A DNA stretch of 64,000 bases from Mycolicibacterium sp. CBMA 247 (GCF_009729095.1 NZ_VTGX01000002.1:1178001-1242000); one strand, 5' to 3'. Shown: positions 54,991 through 64,000, counted from the first letter of the stretch. The notes: generated by a model from the sequence alone, not told the origin. Made by a program: numbers and translations.

Positions 54991-56013
54991 ATGAAGGTCT
55001 ATCTGGCCCTGGACCCGCGCACACCGCTGGCCGCCACCGCGGACTATGCGCGGCGGGCCGAGAGCCTGGGCTGCGATGGCCTGCACGTCGCCGAGACCGT
55101 GCATGACTCCCTCGCCGTCTCCCTGCTGGCACTCGAACACACCACGCGCATCACCGTTCGCACCGCCGTGACACTGGCGTTCGTGCGCAGCCCCACGCTG
55201 ACGGCGTATTCGGCGTGGGATCTCTCAGTGCTCTCCGGCGGGCGATTCGAACTGGGGCTCGGCACCCAGATCAAGCAGAACATCCGGGACCGCTACGGTA
55301 TGCCGTGGACCGATCCGATCGCTCGGCTGAGGGATTATGTGGGTGCGCTGGATGCCCTGTTCGACGCGTTCCGCACCGGGGACGCAGTACATTTCGACAG
55401 TGAGAACTATCGGCTGACCCGGATGCAGCCGTATTTCAACCCGGGGCCGAGCGACGCAGTCCGCCCGCCGATCTGGCTGGGCGCGGTGAACGCCGGAATG
55501 TGCGAACTCGCGGGAGGTCTCGCTCGCGGAATCGTCACGCATTCGACCAATTCCGACCCGGGCTACCTGCGCGACGTGGTGCGCCCCGCACTGCGGCGGG
55601 GTGCCGACGCGGCCGGCAGACCCGACGAACCGCTTGTCGTCGCGTCGACAGCGATCGCCACCGGCAGCACGGACGAGGTGGTGGCCCGGGAAAGGGAACG
55701 GCAGCGCCGGATGTTGGCGTTCCTGTATTCGACCCCGGCGTATGCGGCCGGTCTCACCCGCCGCGGCTGGGCCGGCCTTCCCGACCAGCTCCGGTCCCTG
55801 GTAAGGACCGAGCTGTGGGACGAATTACCTTCGGTGTTAACCGATCCCATTCTCGATGAGCTGGTGGTGTGTGGTCGTCATGACGAGCTGCCCGCCTTGC
55901 TGAAGGGCAGGTTCGGCGACATCGCCGACGGCATCGTCCTGCCGCCGCTCGACGACGGGGACGACGACGAGTCGCTGGGCGCGTGTGTGGCCGAACTGCG
56001 AAACGCGGACTAG
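54991..56013 (+). CDS. F420-dependent LLM-class oxidoreductase
   Basis: This 340-residue luciferase-like monooxygenase fold protein belongs to the coenzyme-F420 type found in mycobacteria (TIGR03617-like). It shows the family's barrel landmarks: YARRAESLGCDGLHVAET, VRTAVTLAFVRSPTLTAY, LSGGRFELGLGTQ and PPIWLGAVNAGM. It follows the sulfotransferase gene by 17 bases and completes the plus-strand operon behind the KstR site. Its TAG stop overlaps the stop of the convergent gene in a CTAG. Substrate unknown. Confidence 0.9.
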   Translation: MKVYLALDPRTPLAATADYARRAESLGCDGLHVAETVHDSLAVSLLALEHTTRITVRTAVTLAFVRSPTLTAYSAWDLSVLSGGRFELGLGTQIKQNIRDRYGMPWTDPIARLRDYVGALDALFDAFRTGDAVHFDSENYRLTRMQPYFNPGPSDAVRPPIWLGAVNAGMCELAGGLARGIVTHSTNSDPGYLRDVVRPALRRGADAAGRPDEPLVVASTAIATGSTDEVVARERERQRRMLAFLYSTPAYAAGLTRRGWAGLPDQLRSLVRTELWDELPSVLTDPILDELVVCGRHDELPALLKGRFGDIADGIVLPPLDDGDDDESLGACVAELRNAD

Positions 56014-56669
56014 CCGGGGGACCTGACCGCGGGGGAGACCGGGTCAACGTGGGGGATCGCGAGGCGCGGGTTTGCGCCCGCAGCGACCACGCGCATCACG
56101 AATCCAGCGGCTTCTTCTGCCTGCCGGGCAGCATCGATCCCGCCCACGATTGCCGGCCGCGCCCCGAGGTCGGCGATCAGTGCCTCGGCGCGGCGTAGCG
56201 CATCGGGATCGTCACCGCAGATCGCGACCACGGGCGCGACGGCGGGGTCGCCGGTGAAGGGCCACGATGCGCCGGCGAACAGGTGCAGAGCCTTCACCAC
56301 CCCGGCACCGATCGCGAGGCGCGCAACGTACTCGGCGGCCGACCCGGTCGCGGGGATCAGTCGCCCGGTGGCGAAGTCGACCGGATTGGTGCAGTCGATG
56401 ACAGTCTTGCCCGACAGTGCGCCGCTCGGACCGCCGACCAGCGTCAACGCCTGTTCCAGTCCGTCCCATACGATCGCGACCACCACGACGTCCACCGCGT
56501 CCGCGAATCCACTCGGGTCGACCGGTGCTGCGGCGGAACCGATCTGCTGTGCGGCGGCTCGGGCACGGTCAGGGTTGCGGCCCGTGACCACGACGCGATG
56601 ACTGGTGCTTGCCCAGGCCTTGCCGAGCGTCACCGCGAGATTTCCGGTCCCGATCAGTCCGATCTTCAC
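56010..56669 (-). CDS. NADPH-dependent F420 reductase-like / NAD(P)-binding protein
   Basis: This 219-residue protein begins with a Rossmann motif (KIGLIGTGNLAVTLGKAW) and a second-strand arginine patch (VTGRNPDRARA) that favours NADP. It continues with VVVVAIVWDGLEQAL and a conserved TVIDCTNPVDF segment, the pattern of NADPH:F420 oxidoreductase-like (FNO/DUF-type) proteins. GTG 56669 is chosen because GGAGG precedes it by six bases. It is divergent from the HxlR gene across a palindrome and probably regulated by it. It could recycle F420 for the two LLM enzymes nearby, which is inference. Confidence 0.85.
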   Translation of the reverse strand: MKIGLIGTGNLAVTLGKAWASTSHRVVVTGRNPDRARAAAQQIGSAAAPVDPSGFADAVDVVVVAIVWDGLEQALTLVGGPSGALSGKTVIDCTNPVDFATGRLIPATGSAAEYVARLAIGAGVVKALHLFAGASWPFTGDPAVAPVVAICGDDPDALRRAEALIADLGARPAIVGGIDAARQAEEAAGFVMRVVAAGANPRLAIPHVDPVSPAVRSPG

Positions 56670-56719
56670 CTTTGGCCTCCTTCGTCGAGTGTGAGATGCC
56701 AGGACGACGTTAGGAGGCG

Positions 56720-56743
56720 CATTCCTACCAATCGGAAGGAATG
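56720..56743. promoter_or_regulatory. Dyad operator between the HxlR gene and the reductase gene
   Basis: Two 10-base arms, CATTCCTACC (56720-56729) and GGAAGGAATG (56734-56743), are inverted repeats matching at nine of ten positions with a 4-base spacer. The site lies in the 93-base divergent promoter, 20 bases before the HxlR start, as expected for an autoregulatory HxlR operator. Confidence 0.65.
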
Positions 56744-56762
56744 ACATTGGGACAATATCGAA

Positions 56763-57110
56763 GTGAACGAAGCGGGATGCGAGACCTTCGTCTCGGACTG
56801 CCGTATCCGCACCGCAGCCGAACTCATCAAGCACACCTGGGACCCGGTCGTCCTCTCGGCACTGCGCCTGGGGCCGACCCGGCGCAGTGTCCTGCTGGAA
56901 CGCATCGCCGGCGTCAGCGACAAGGTATTGACCGGTGCCCTCCGCCGACTGGTGCTACGCGGCCTCGTCAGAAAGGCGGCGGACGATATGCGACGTGACG
57001 CCGCCGTCTACGAACTCACCGAGTTGGGTACGTCATTCGCCGAGGGGCCGCTGCTCCAGCTCGGCCGATGGGCGGCAGAGAATGAGGCCGAGCTGTCAGC
57101 AACGTGCTGA
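56763..57110 (+). CDS. HxlR-family transcriptional regulator
   Basis: This 115-residue single-domain winged-helix regulator begins at GTG 56763. HxlR features are the N-terminal Cys in GCETFVSDCRI, the KHTWDPVVLSALRLGPTRRS helix, the recognition helix region GVSDKVLTGALRRLVLRGLV and the wing RDAAVYELTELG. HxlR proteins often sense electrophiles or aldehydes through that cysteine, which is general family knowledge. It is likely to control the divergent reductase gene and itself through the adjacent dyad. Confidence 0.93.
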   Translation: MNEAGCETFVSDCRIRTAAELIKHTWDPVVLSALRLGPTRRSVLLERIAGVSDKVLTGALRRLVLRGLVRKAADDMRRDAAVYELTELGTSFAEGPLLQLGRWAAENEAELSATC

Positions 57111-57120
57111 CCGGCGATAT

Positions 57121-57603
57121 CTAACCGTCGCCGGGGGAGGGCGCCGAGGACACCTCTTCAAGGCAGCCCTCGGCGACGGCATGCTTGATGCTGTCGGTAA
57201 GTCGAGGGCATGACCGGGCCCGGGCCGGATCCCCACCGGTGGAACGGATTTCCGCAAAGGTCGCGCAGCGCTGCACCGCTTCGGAATTCCACTGCACCGA
57301 GGTGTGTTCTGCGCTGAGCTTCTTCACCTGTACCGACACATGGCAGAACCGGCAGTCCACCGAGACCAGACCGGAGTTCAGATAGCGCTCGCGATCGCGG
57401 GCGCTGGCCTCGCGGACAGCGGCCGCGCGTTGGGGGTCGGACGCGAAATCAGGTGCTTTGGACCATGATCCAGCCGACGAACCCGCATTGGTGCCGCTGC
57501 CGGCGTGATGAGCTTCATCCTCATGCGCGCCGTGCAGCAGCAGCATCGAGCGGGCCAGGTCATCGACATCTGGCGCCTGGCTCCGCTCGTTGCGTGTGGT
57601 CAT
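57121..57603 (-). CDS. Small CxxCH-containing protein of unknown function (Rv3527-like)
   Basis: This 160-residue protein has no recognisable enzyme domain. Its N-terminal half is low-complexity and rich in Asp, His and Ser; the centre holds VDCRFCHVSVQVKK, with a CxxCH motif; three further cysteines follow (RCATF, SCPRL, GCLEE). No signal peptide is visible, which argues against a c-type cytochrome and leaves metal binding as more likely. Its ATG overlaps the kshA stop (TGATG), so it is translationally coupled to kshA. In M. tuberculosis a small hypothetical gene follows kshA in the same way. Confidence 0.8.
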   Translation of the reverse strand: MTTRNERSQAPDVDDLARSMLLLHGAHEDEAHHAGSGTNAGSSAGSWSKAPDFASDPQRAAAVREASARDRERYLNSGLVSVDCRFCHVSVQVKKLSAEHTSVQWNSEAVQRCATFAEIRSTGGDPARARSCPRLTDSIKHAVAEGCLEEVSSAPSPGDG

Positions 57604-58766
57604 CAGCTGGACTGCGCTGCTTCTTTTTCAGCCGACTGCTGCTCAGCCTTGATCTTCAGGTTCTCTTCAACCTCCACGTGCCACTTCTCGTTGGCCGCGG
57701 TGGTGTCGATCTCCATCTCGAAACGGTCGGTCATGTCGGGCGTGATGTCGGCGACGTCCACATAGAACTGCTGGTACCAACGGCGCATCTGGTAGACCGC
57801 GCCGTCCTCCTCGACCAGCAGGGGGTTGTCGATGCGGGTCTTGTGCTTCCAGATCTCGACATCCTGCATGAAGCCCTTGCTGACGCCGTCCGTCATCGCG
57901 TCGGCCAGCTTCTGCGTGGTCTTGTCGTCCATGCCCTTGGGCTTTTCGACGATGACGCCCCACTGCAGCATGAATGCGTCCTGGCTCACCGGGTAGTGGC
58001 AATTGATCAGGATCGACTCGGCCTTGTAGCCGCTGTAGTTGTTGTGCAGCCAGTTGATCATGAACGACGGCCCGAAGTAGGAGGCTTCCGAATCCAGGTG
58101 GGACTCGCCGTACTGGGTGCCCATGCCGCCAATGTCCTGACGGCCCACGTTGTGTAGGTACTGCGAGGCGATGTGCCCCTCGAAGACGTTCTTGAAGTAC
58201 GTCGGCAGACCGTAGTGAATGTAGAAGAAGTGCGCCATGTCGGTGACGTTGTCGATGATCTCGCGGCAGTTGCTGCCCTCGATCAACAGCGAGTTCCACT
58301 GCCATTCGGTCCAGTCGTCGCTGGCCGCCTCGGGGATCTCCGGGATCCGGACGTCGGGCTGCGGTTCGTTGCCTTCATGGTCGTGCCAGACGAACAGCAG
58401 GCCGCCGCGTACGTCGGTGTGCCAGGCCCGGGTGCGGGCCAGCCGCGGGGTGCGCTTGGCGTAGGGGACGAGCTTGCACTTGCCGTCGCCGCCCCAGCGC
58501 CAGTCGTGGAACGGGCAGGCGACGGTGTCGCCCTTGATGGTGCCCTGGGACAGGTCGCCGCCCATGTGCCGGCAGTAGCCGTCCAGGATCTTCAACTCAC
58601 CCTGCGAGTCGGCGAATACGACGAGTTTGGTGCCGAATGCCTCGACGGAATGCGGTTCGCCGTCCTGGAAATTCTTCACCGGTCCCAGGCAGTGCCAACC
58701 CCGCGCGTAGCGGTCTGGCAGGGCGCCGGTGTCGATCTCTCTGATGCCGACATGTTCGGTAGTCAC
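57603..58766 (-). CDS. kshA: 3-ketosteroid 9-alpha-hydroxylase, oxygenase component KshA
   Basis: KshA is the Rieske oxygenase that hydroxylates C9 of androstenedione-type steroids (or their CoA-thioester precursors), opening ring B together with the 1-dehydrogenase. The 387-residue protein has the Rieske [2Fe-2S] motif (CRHMGG with CPFHDW 18 residues on, near 67-90) and the mononuclear iron motif NVTDMAHFFYIH. GTG 58766 is preceded by GGGAGG at good spacing. The electron-donor reductase KshB is not in the window. A perfect KstR site lies just upstream and the gene is coupled to the CxxCH protein. Confidence 0.97.
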   Translation of the reverse strand: MTTEHVGIREIDTGALPDRYARGWHCLGPVKNFQDGEPHSVEAFGTKLVVFADSQGELKILDGYCRHMGGDLSQGTIKGDTVACPFHDWRWGGDGKCKLVPYAKRTPRLARTRAWHTDVRGGLLFVWHDHEGNEPQPDVRIPEIPEAASDDWTEWQWNSLLIEGSNCREIIDNVTDMAHFFYIHYGLPTYFKNVFEGHIASQYLHNVGRQDIGGMGTQYGESHLDSEASYFGPSFMINWLHNNYSGYKAESILINCHYPVSQDAFMLQWGVIVEKPKGMDDKTTQKLADAMTDGVSKGFMQDVEIWKHKTRIDNPLLVEEDGAVYQMRRWYQQFYVDVADITPDMTDRFEMEIDTTAANEKWHVEVEENLKIKAEQQSAEKEAAQSS

Positions 58767-58796
58767 GGTGGGCCTCCCGTATCTGTGCTCTCTAAC

Positions 58797-58810
58797 TAGA
58801 ACACGTTACA
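58797..58810. promoter_or_regulatory. KstR-type operator upstream of kshA
   Basis: TAGAACACGTTACA matches TnnAACnnGTTnnA at every defined position. It is 31 bases upstream of the kshA GTG on the minus strand, an appropriate place for repression by KstR and induction by cholesterol-derived acyl-CoA. Confidence 0.88.
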
Positions 58811-58874
58811 GTTTTTTGCTCCCTTCTGGCAATCACCCCGGCGTGACCTGCGGCATACCCGTCCTGGACGGCTG

Positions 58875-59525
58875 TTACTCCCGCTCCGGAAGGCCGATCC
58901 GGAGGGCGATCTCTTGCATCCGGCCCACACTGGCCACGGTCTGCGGTGGCACCGGATCATCCCGGTTGCTGTCGAACTCCAGGCGCACCACCGCGCGCCC
59001 CTGGGTGTACATCAGCAGCGTCACGGCCTTGGAGCCGTCGGGTGCCGTCCCTGAGATGACGGTGCCGCCCAGACCCACCGGCACCGGCTGCGGCGGGCCA
59101 CCGGTCACCATGGTGCTCACGGCCGCGGAGGCCTGCTTGAGCGTTGCCGTGGCGGTCGCCGCATCCGGGTAGATCAGGATCGTGTCGGCGATGGCCCTGG
59201 TGTCGTCGGCGTTGACGAACAGCGCGCTGGCCCCGGACTGACCGTCGGGGTTGACGTTGCTGGACCGGGCGGTGAACGATTCCGGCGGAATGCTGACATC
59301 CTCGGCCTGCAGCAGTAGGTAGCTGTAGTCGGATGCCGGTGATTTCGGTGATTTCGGCGATTTCGGCGCGGCTGCGGCTGCGGGTGACGAGGTGGCCGGC
59401 GTGGCAACCCACGGCGAAGGCGGTGAATCGTCGGCCGGGGTGCAGGCGCCGGCCGTACCGACGATGGCCGCGGCAAGACCGGTGGTGAGCAATAACCTGG
59501 GGTGATTGGTTGTCGTGAGCGACAT
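58875..59525 (-). CDS. Putative lipoprotein of unknown function
   Basis: This 216-residue protein has a signal sequence ending in a lipobox-like GTAGAC (Cys near residue 28), so it is probably lipid-anchored outside the membrane. A flexible Pro/Ala/Ser linker containing three tandem PKS triplets follows, then a globular domain (about 65-210). That domain resembles the sensor-type extracytoplasmic domains of mycobacterial lipoproteins (LLLQAEDVSIPPESF, TAPDGSKAVTLLMYTQGRAV). It ends 108 bases before the kshA start on the same strand. I do not recognise a specific function. Confidence 0.8.
   Translation of the reverse strand: MSLTTTNHPRLLLTTGLAAAIVGTAGACTPADDSPPSPWVATPATSSPAAAAAPKSPKSPKSPASDYSYLLLQAEDVSIPPESFTARSSNVNPDGQSGASALFVNADDTRAIADTILIYPDAATATATLKQASAAVSTMVTGGPPQPVPVGLGGTVISGTAPDGSKAVTLLMYTQGRAVVRLEFDSNRDDPVPPQTVASVGRMQEIALRIGLPERE
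59341..59367. repeat. Three tandem 9-bp units in the lipoprotein linker
   Basis: GATTTCGGT, GATTTCGGC, GATTTCGGC follow one another directly. On the coding strand they give three Pro-Lys-Ser triplets in the linker between anchor and domain. Such in-frame repeats can gain or lose units by slippage and change linker length. Confidence 0.9.
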
Positions 59526-59586
59526 AGTTACTGATCAGGGTACGCGCCGCCGCGCCGAGACCACTTTCCTGCGGTATATCTGAACG

Positions 59587-60111
59587 ATGCCGCTGTATTC
59601 GTTCGAGGGCCGTTCGCCCGTGGTCGACCCAAGCGCATTCGTGGCCCCGACGGCGACATTGATCGGCGACGTGACGGTCGAGGCGGGTGCATCGGTGTGG
59701 TTCAACACCGTGCTGCGAGGCGACTTCGCCCCGATCGTCATCCGCGAGGGTGCCAACGTCCAGGACGGGTCGGTGCTACACGCGCCACCGGGGATCCCGG
59801 TCGACATCGGGCCCGGCGCGACGGTCGCCCACATGTGCGTCGTGCACGGCGCACACGTGGGTGAGGAGGCGCTGATCGCCAACCACTGCACGGTGCTCGA
59901 CGGGGCGGTGATCGGCCGACGCAGCCTGATCGCAGCACATTCCCTGGTGGTCGGCGGGACCAAGATTCCCGATGAGGTGTTGGTCACCGGTGCGCCCGCG
60001 AAGATCCGGGGACCCATCGCGGGCACCGGTGCCCAGACCTGGGTGCAGAGCAATCCGGGGGCCTACCGTGATCTGGCCCAGCGGTACCTGTCGGGGCTCA
60101 CGGAGCTCTAG
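59587..60111 (+). CDS. Gamma-carbonic-anhydrase-like hexapeptide-repeat protein (Rv3525c-like)
   Basis: This 174-residue protein is a left-handed beta-helix trimer subunit with hexapeptide repeats (GDVTVEAGASVWFNTVLRGD, IREGANVQDGSVLH, IGRRSLIAAHSLV). Histidines at LHAPPG and VAHMCVVHGAHVG are in the positions that bind zinc in gamma-class carbonic anhydrases. Carbonic anhydrase activity is likely but not certain for this subgroup. The stop shares a CTAG with the stop of the convergent SnoaL-like gene. Confidence 0.9.
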   Translation: MPLYSFEGRSPVVDPSAFVAPTATLIGDVTVEAGASVWFNTVLRGDFAPIVIREGANVQDGSVLHAPPGIPVDIGPGATVAHMCVVHGAHVGEEALIANHCTVLDGAVIGRRSLIAAHSLVVGGTKIPDEVLVTGAPAKIRGPIAGTGAQTWVQSNPGAYRDLAQRYLSGLTEL

Positions 60112-60527
60112 CTTTCGATCTTCTCGGCTGTCGCGCGGTCCACTTCCCAGTAGGCCCGCAGTGCGATCATCTGGCCCTCGTCGTTCACCCGGTAGGTGAA
60201 GACACCCGGAGTGGTGATCCGGTGCCCGCCCATGGTGGTGACGATGCTGCCGACGTTGGCTTCCTCGTCGCCGCACTGGAAGGTATCGACGAAGTTGAAC
60301 TCGAGGTTGTCGGTCGGGGCGATGGCCTTGTCCCAGAACGCGGCGATGGCCTCTTTGCCCCGATGTCCACGGCCGTCCGGGTCGAAGAACGACGGCCCGA
60401 TCGGATCCTGCACGATCGCGTCGTCGGCGAATACCGCCAACCAGGCATCCTTGTCCCGGGCCGCCACCGCGGCCCGGGAACGCTTGCCCGCCAGATGAGC
60501 TGGGTGTGAGGGGTCGGTGATGGCCAT
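60108..60527 (-). CDS. SnoaL/ketosteroid-isomerase-like (NTF2 fold) protein
   Basis: This 139-residue protein has the cone-shaped NTF2 fold pattern: an N-terminal helix (RAAVAARDKDAWLAVFADDA), IVQDPIGPSFFDPDGRGHRG, a second helix KEAIAAFWDKAI, and C-terminal strands. An isomerase, hydratase or ligand-binding role on steroid intermediates is plausible from the neighbours. The ATG at 60527 follows the LLM gene stop by one base, so it is the last gene of the ltp operon. Confidence 0.85.
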   Translation of the reverse strand: MAITDPSHPAHLAGKRSRAAVAARDKDAWLAVFADDAIVQDPIGPSFFDPDGRGHRGKEAIAAFWDKAIAPTDNLEFNFVDTFQCGDEEANVGSIVTTMGGHRITTPGVFTYRVNDEGQMIALRAYWEVDRATAEKIES

Positions 60528-60528
60528 A

Positions 60529-61409
60529 TCAGTCCTGCCAGCCGGAGTGGATGTAGGTGTCGGCGAACCGCTTGAGTGAGTCCTGCTTGCGCTCCAGCGG
60601 AGCGTCGAAGCCCAGGCCTTCCAACATCCACGGGATGACGATGTTGTCGGTGATGCCGGCCTCGGCGAGCTGACGATGCCCGTCGAGATCGAACTTGTCG
60701 ATGCACACCGCCTGGTACTCGAACGGCTCATCGGCCCGGCCGTATTCGGCCCGCAGCTTGTTGATCGCCGTCACGGTCTCGGCCAGCTGGGCACACGTCA
60801 TCATGGCGCTGGTCCAGCCGTCGCCCACCCGGGCCGCCCGCTTGAGTGCCACCGAGGTGTGCCCGCCGACGTAGAACGGCACCGGCTCCGAGGGAGCCGG
60901 GCTCATCTGCAGACGTTCGAAATCGAAGAACTCGCCGTGGAACTCGACCATGCCGCCGCCGAGCACGAGCTTGAGCACCTGGATCATCTCGTCGACGCGT
61001 GCACCACGCTTAGCGAACGGAACCCCGCACCACTCGAATTCCTCTGGTGCCCAGCCGATCCCGATGCCGAACCCGAACCGGTTGTTGGTCAGGTTGGCCA
61101 CCGAGCCGACCTGGCGGGCCAGCAGCAGCGGGTTACGGGAGCCGAGTTTCATGACGTTGGTGTAGAACCGCAGCGTCGAGGTCGCCGCACCCATCGAGGC
61201 AGCCGCGATCAGGGGATCCACCCACGGGGTCTCGGCGTTCCACATCCGCGAACCGTCGGGGGTGTACGGATAGTCGGCGGCCTGCTTCTCCATGTAGAAG
61301 AGCGAGTCGGGCAGTGCGACCGAATCGAACCCGACTTCCTCTGCGGTGCGGGCCAATCCGGTCAGATGCTCGAGCGGCCCCATGGCGACGCTGAGGGTGT
61401 ACTTCATGG

Positions 61410-61413
<4 letters not shown>
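60529..61413 (-). CDS. F420-dependent LLM-class oxidoreductase (ltp operon)
   Basis: This 294-residue luciferase-like fold protein shows LLM landmarks: TAEEVGFDSVALPDSLFY, the RFYTNVMKLGSRNPLLLARQ strand, NRFGFGIGIGWAPEEFEWCG and VPFYVGGHTSVALKRAARVG. ATG 61413 overlaps the ltp3 stop (ATGA), so it is translationally coupled; a second ATG two codons later is possible. It is not a close copy of the LLM gene at 54991. An acyl-CoA-type or steroid redox step is inferred from the operon. Confidence 0.9.
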
Positions 61414-62584
<1,171 letters not shown>

Positions 62585-62585
<1 letters not shown>

Positions 62586-63646
62586 TATTTGCCCTCCAGG
62601 ACCGCGACCAGATTCTGTTGCAGCGCAGCGCCACTGGTGGCGTGCGCGAGCACGCGCCCGGCCGAACCGGAGAAGATGTGCTGCGCGGCGAAACCGATGC
62701 GCTCCAGACCGGCCGAGAACATCGGGTTGGCCGCAAGCGCGCCGCCGGAGGGGTTGACCTTGGTTCCCGCGCCCAGCCCGATCGCCTCGGTGAGGATCAG
62801 CTGCTGGTGGGTGAACGGCGCGTAGATCTCGGCCACCTCGATCGAACTGGTGTCACCGCCGGTGGCGGCCTGAGCCGACGCGGAGGTCGAGGCCGAGACG
62901 GTCAGATCGCGGGCACCGAGCACCGGGGTCTCGATGCGGTGCTCGAAACCGGTGATCCAGGCCGGGTTCTCGCGTAGTTCGCGGGCCCGGTCGCCGGCGG
63001 CCAGCACGATGGCCGAGGCACCGTCGGTGATCGGGGCGATGTCGTGGCGGCGCAACGGGTCGGCGAAGAACGGGCGGTCCAGCAGTTCACTGACAGTGCT
63101 CGCGGCTTCCACCGAGTCGACCCGATCGGCGGCGGCGAACGAGTCAAGGGCCACCTGGGCCATCTGCTCGGCGGTCCATTTACCGGCATCCAGCCCGAAG
63201 CGGGCCTGCAGTCCGGCCAGCGACACCGCGTCCGGCCACAGCGGGGCAACCGAATACGGGTCGGTCTGCAGGGCGAGCACCCGGCGCAGAACACCGGCCG
63301 AGGACTTGCCGAACCCGTAGACCAGCGCGGTTTCCACCTCGCCGGTGAGGATCTTGATGTAGGCCTCGTACAGGGCCCAGGCCGCGTCCATCTCGACGTG
63401 CGATTCGTTGATCGGCGGCACCGCGCCGATCGAGTCGATCGCCGAGATGAACGAGAATGCCCGTCCGGCAAGGTAATCCGAGGAGCCCGAGCACCAGAAG
63501 CCGATATCCGTCTGCTGCAGGCCCAATTCGGCGAAGAGCTCGGCGAAACACGGCATCAGCATCTCGACGCCGTTGGTGGTGCCATCGGTGCGGCGCACAT
63601 GCGGGGCATGCGCGAATCCGACCACGGCTACGTCACGAAAAGTCAT
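62585..63646 (-). CDS. ltp4: Thiolase-fold lipid-transfer protein Ltp4-like
   Basis: This 353-residue thiolase-fold protein closely resembles Rv3522. It has VVGFAHAPHVRRTDGTTNGV, GFWCSGSSDYLAGRAFSF, NESHVEMDAAWALYEAYIK, ITDGASAIVLAAGD, YAPFTHQQLIL and NPSGGALAANPMFSAG. It starts at ATG 63646, eight bases after the DUF35 stop, and overlaps ltp3 through TAATG. Ltp3/Ltp4 and the DUF35 protein probably form one heteromeric complex, by analogy with other steroid Ltp-DUF35 aldolases. Confidence 0.93.
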
Positions 63647-63654
63647 GTCAGCCC

Positions 63655-64000
63655 CTACAGGTGGTGTTTGTAGCTGTCGTAATCGGCATCGGGCTCACCC
63701 GTCGGCCGGAAATGCGAGATGTTGTCGATGCCCAGGCCCCATTCCTCCTGGGGCTTCCACACCGCCTGCACGCGCATGCCCATCCGCACCTCGGACGCGT
63801 CGATGTCGGTGACCAGATGCAGGAACGGGATGTCGGCGCCGTCGAGCAGCACGTAGGCCGCGACGTACGGCGGCTTGATGCGCTGGCCGGCGAACGGGAT
63901 GTTGATGATCGCGAACGTGGTGATGGTGCCCCGGTCGGGTAGCTCCACGAACTGGTCGAGTTCCCTGCCGGTGGCCGGGTCGGCTTCCTTGGGCGGGAAG
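63655..64000 (-). CDS. DUF35 OB-fold protein (Rv3521-like), 5' partial
   Basis: The reading frame continues through the right edge, so the N-terminus is missing. The visible C-terminal part is the OB-fold domain of DUF35 proteins: ATGRELDQFVELPDRGTITT, PPYVAAYVLLDGADIPFLHL, RMGMRVQAVWKPQEEWGLG and a tail ending DYDSYKHHL. DUF35 partners bind Ltp thiolase-fold enzymes and are needed for their aldolase activity. It is the first visible gene of the minus-strand ltp operon; a KstR site may lie beyond the window. Confidence 0.9.
   Translation of the reverse strand, partial: FPPKEADPATGRELDQFVELPDRGTITTFAIINIPFAGQRIKPPYVAAYVLLDGADIPFLHLVTDIDASEVRMGMRVQAVWKPQEEWGLGIDNISHFRPTGEPDADYDSYKHHL

Noticed and set aside
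57121..57603. c-type cytochrome because of CxxCH
   Set aside because: No signal peptide or membrane anchor is visible, so haem attachment outside the membrane is unlikely.

Overview
The window is high-GC actinobacterial DNA that reads as a rapidly growing mycobacterium (Mycolicibacterium). The evidence is MmpS/MmpL transporters, a Gap-type (glycopeptidolipid-addressing) membrane protein, a fatty-acyl-AMP ligase, a Mas-like reducing PKS, and a cholesterol-catabolism block (kshA, ltp3, ltp4) with KstR-type operators.

Bases 1-30256 (+) hold two giant NRPS genes. The first is cut by the left edge. Counting the module whose carrier domain opens the window as module 1, there are nine modules: 1 and 2 (N-methylating), 3, 4, 5 (N-methylating), then module 6 split between the two proteins, 7, 8 (N-methylating), 9 and a terminal thioesterase. 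No epimerisation domain is visible. Modules 3 and 4 have the same predicted specificity pocket, modules 2 and 5 have related pockets, and module 6 is threonine-like. This order closely resembles fortuitine, the classical Mycobacterium fortuitum acyl-nonapeptide methyl ester (acyl-Val-MeLeu-Val-Val-MeLeu-Thr-Thr-Ala-Pro-OMe, recalled from the older chemical literature), except that module 8 carries an extra N-methyltransferase.

Bases 30257-50416 look like the rest of the lipopeptide locus. On the minus strand are a broken ICMT-like fragment, htpG, gap, a SAM methyltransferase and a KS-AT-DH-ER-KR-ACP polyketide synthase with malonyl-type AT motifs. On the plus strand are a fatty-acyl-AMP ligase, an alpha/beta hydrolase, then mmpS-mmpL-mmpL. 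The proposed route is: the ligase and PKS supply a long straight acyl chain, the NRPS builds the peptide, the TE releases it, the methyltransferase may cap the carboxylate, and MmpS/MmpL plus Gap export the product.

Bases 50559-64000 are a second region: a small secreted hemophore-like protein, an IclR-type regulator, and a steroid-degradation island matching, as remembered, M. tuberculosis Rv3521-Rv3531c in inverted orientation. It includes a DUF1214 protein, an SDR, a sulfotransferase-like protein, two F420-type LLM oxidoreductases, kshA with a CxxCH-containing partner, a gamma-carbonic-anhydrase-like protein, a SnoaL-like protein, ltp3, ltp4 and a DUF35 protein cut by the right edge. Two perfect KstR consensus sites lie upstream of the DUF1214 gene and kshA. 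An HxlR regulator and an F420-reductase-like gene are inserted divergently within the island. No tRNA, rRNA, CRISPR array or insertion sequence was seen.
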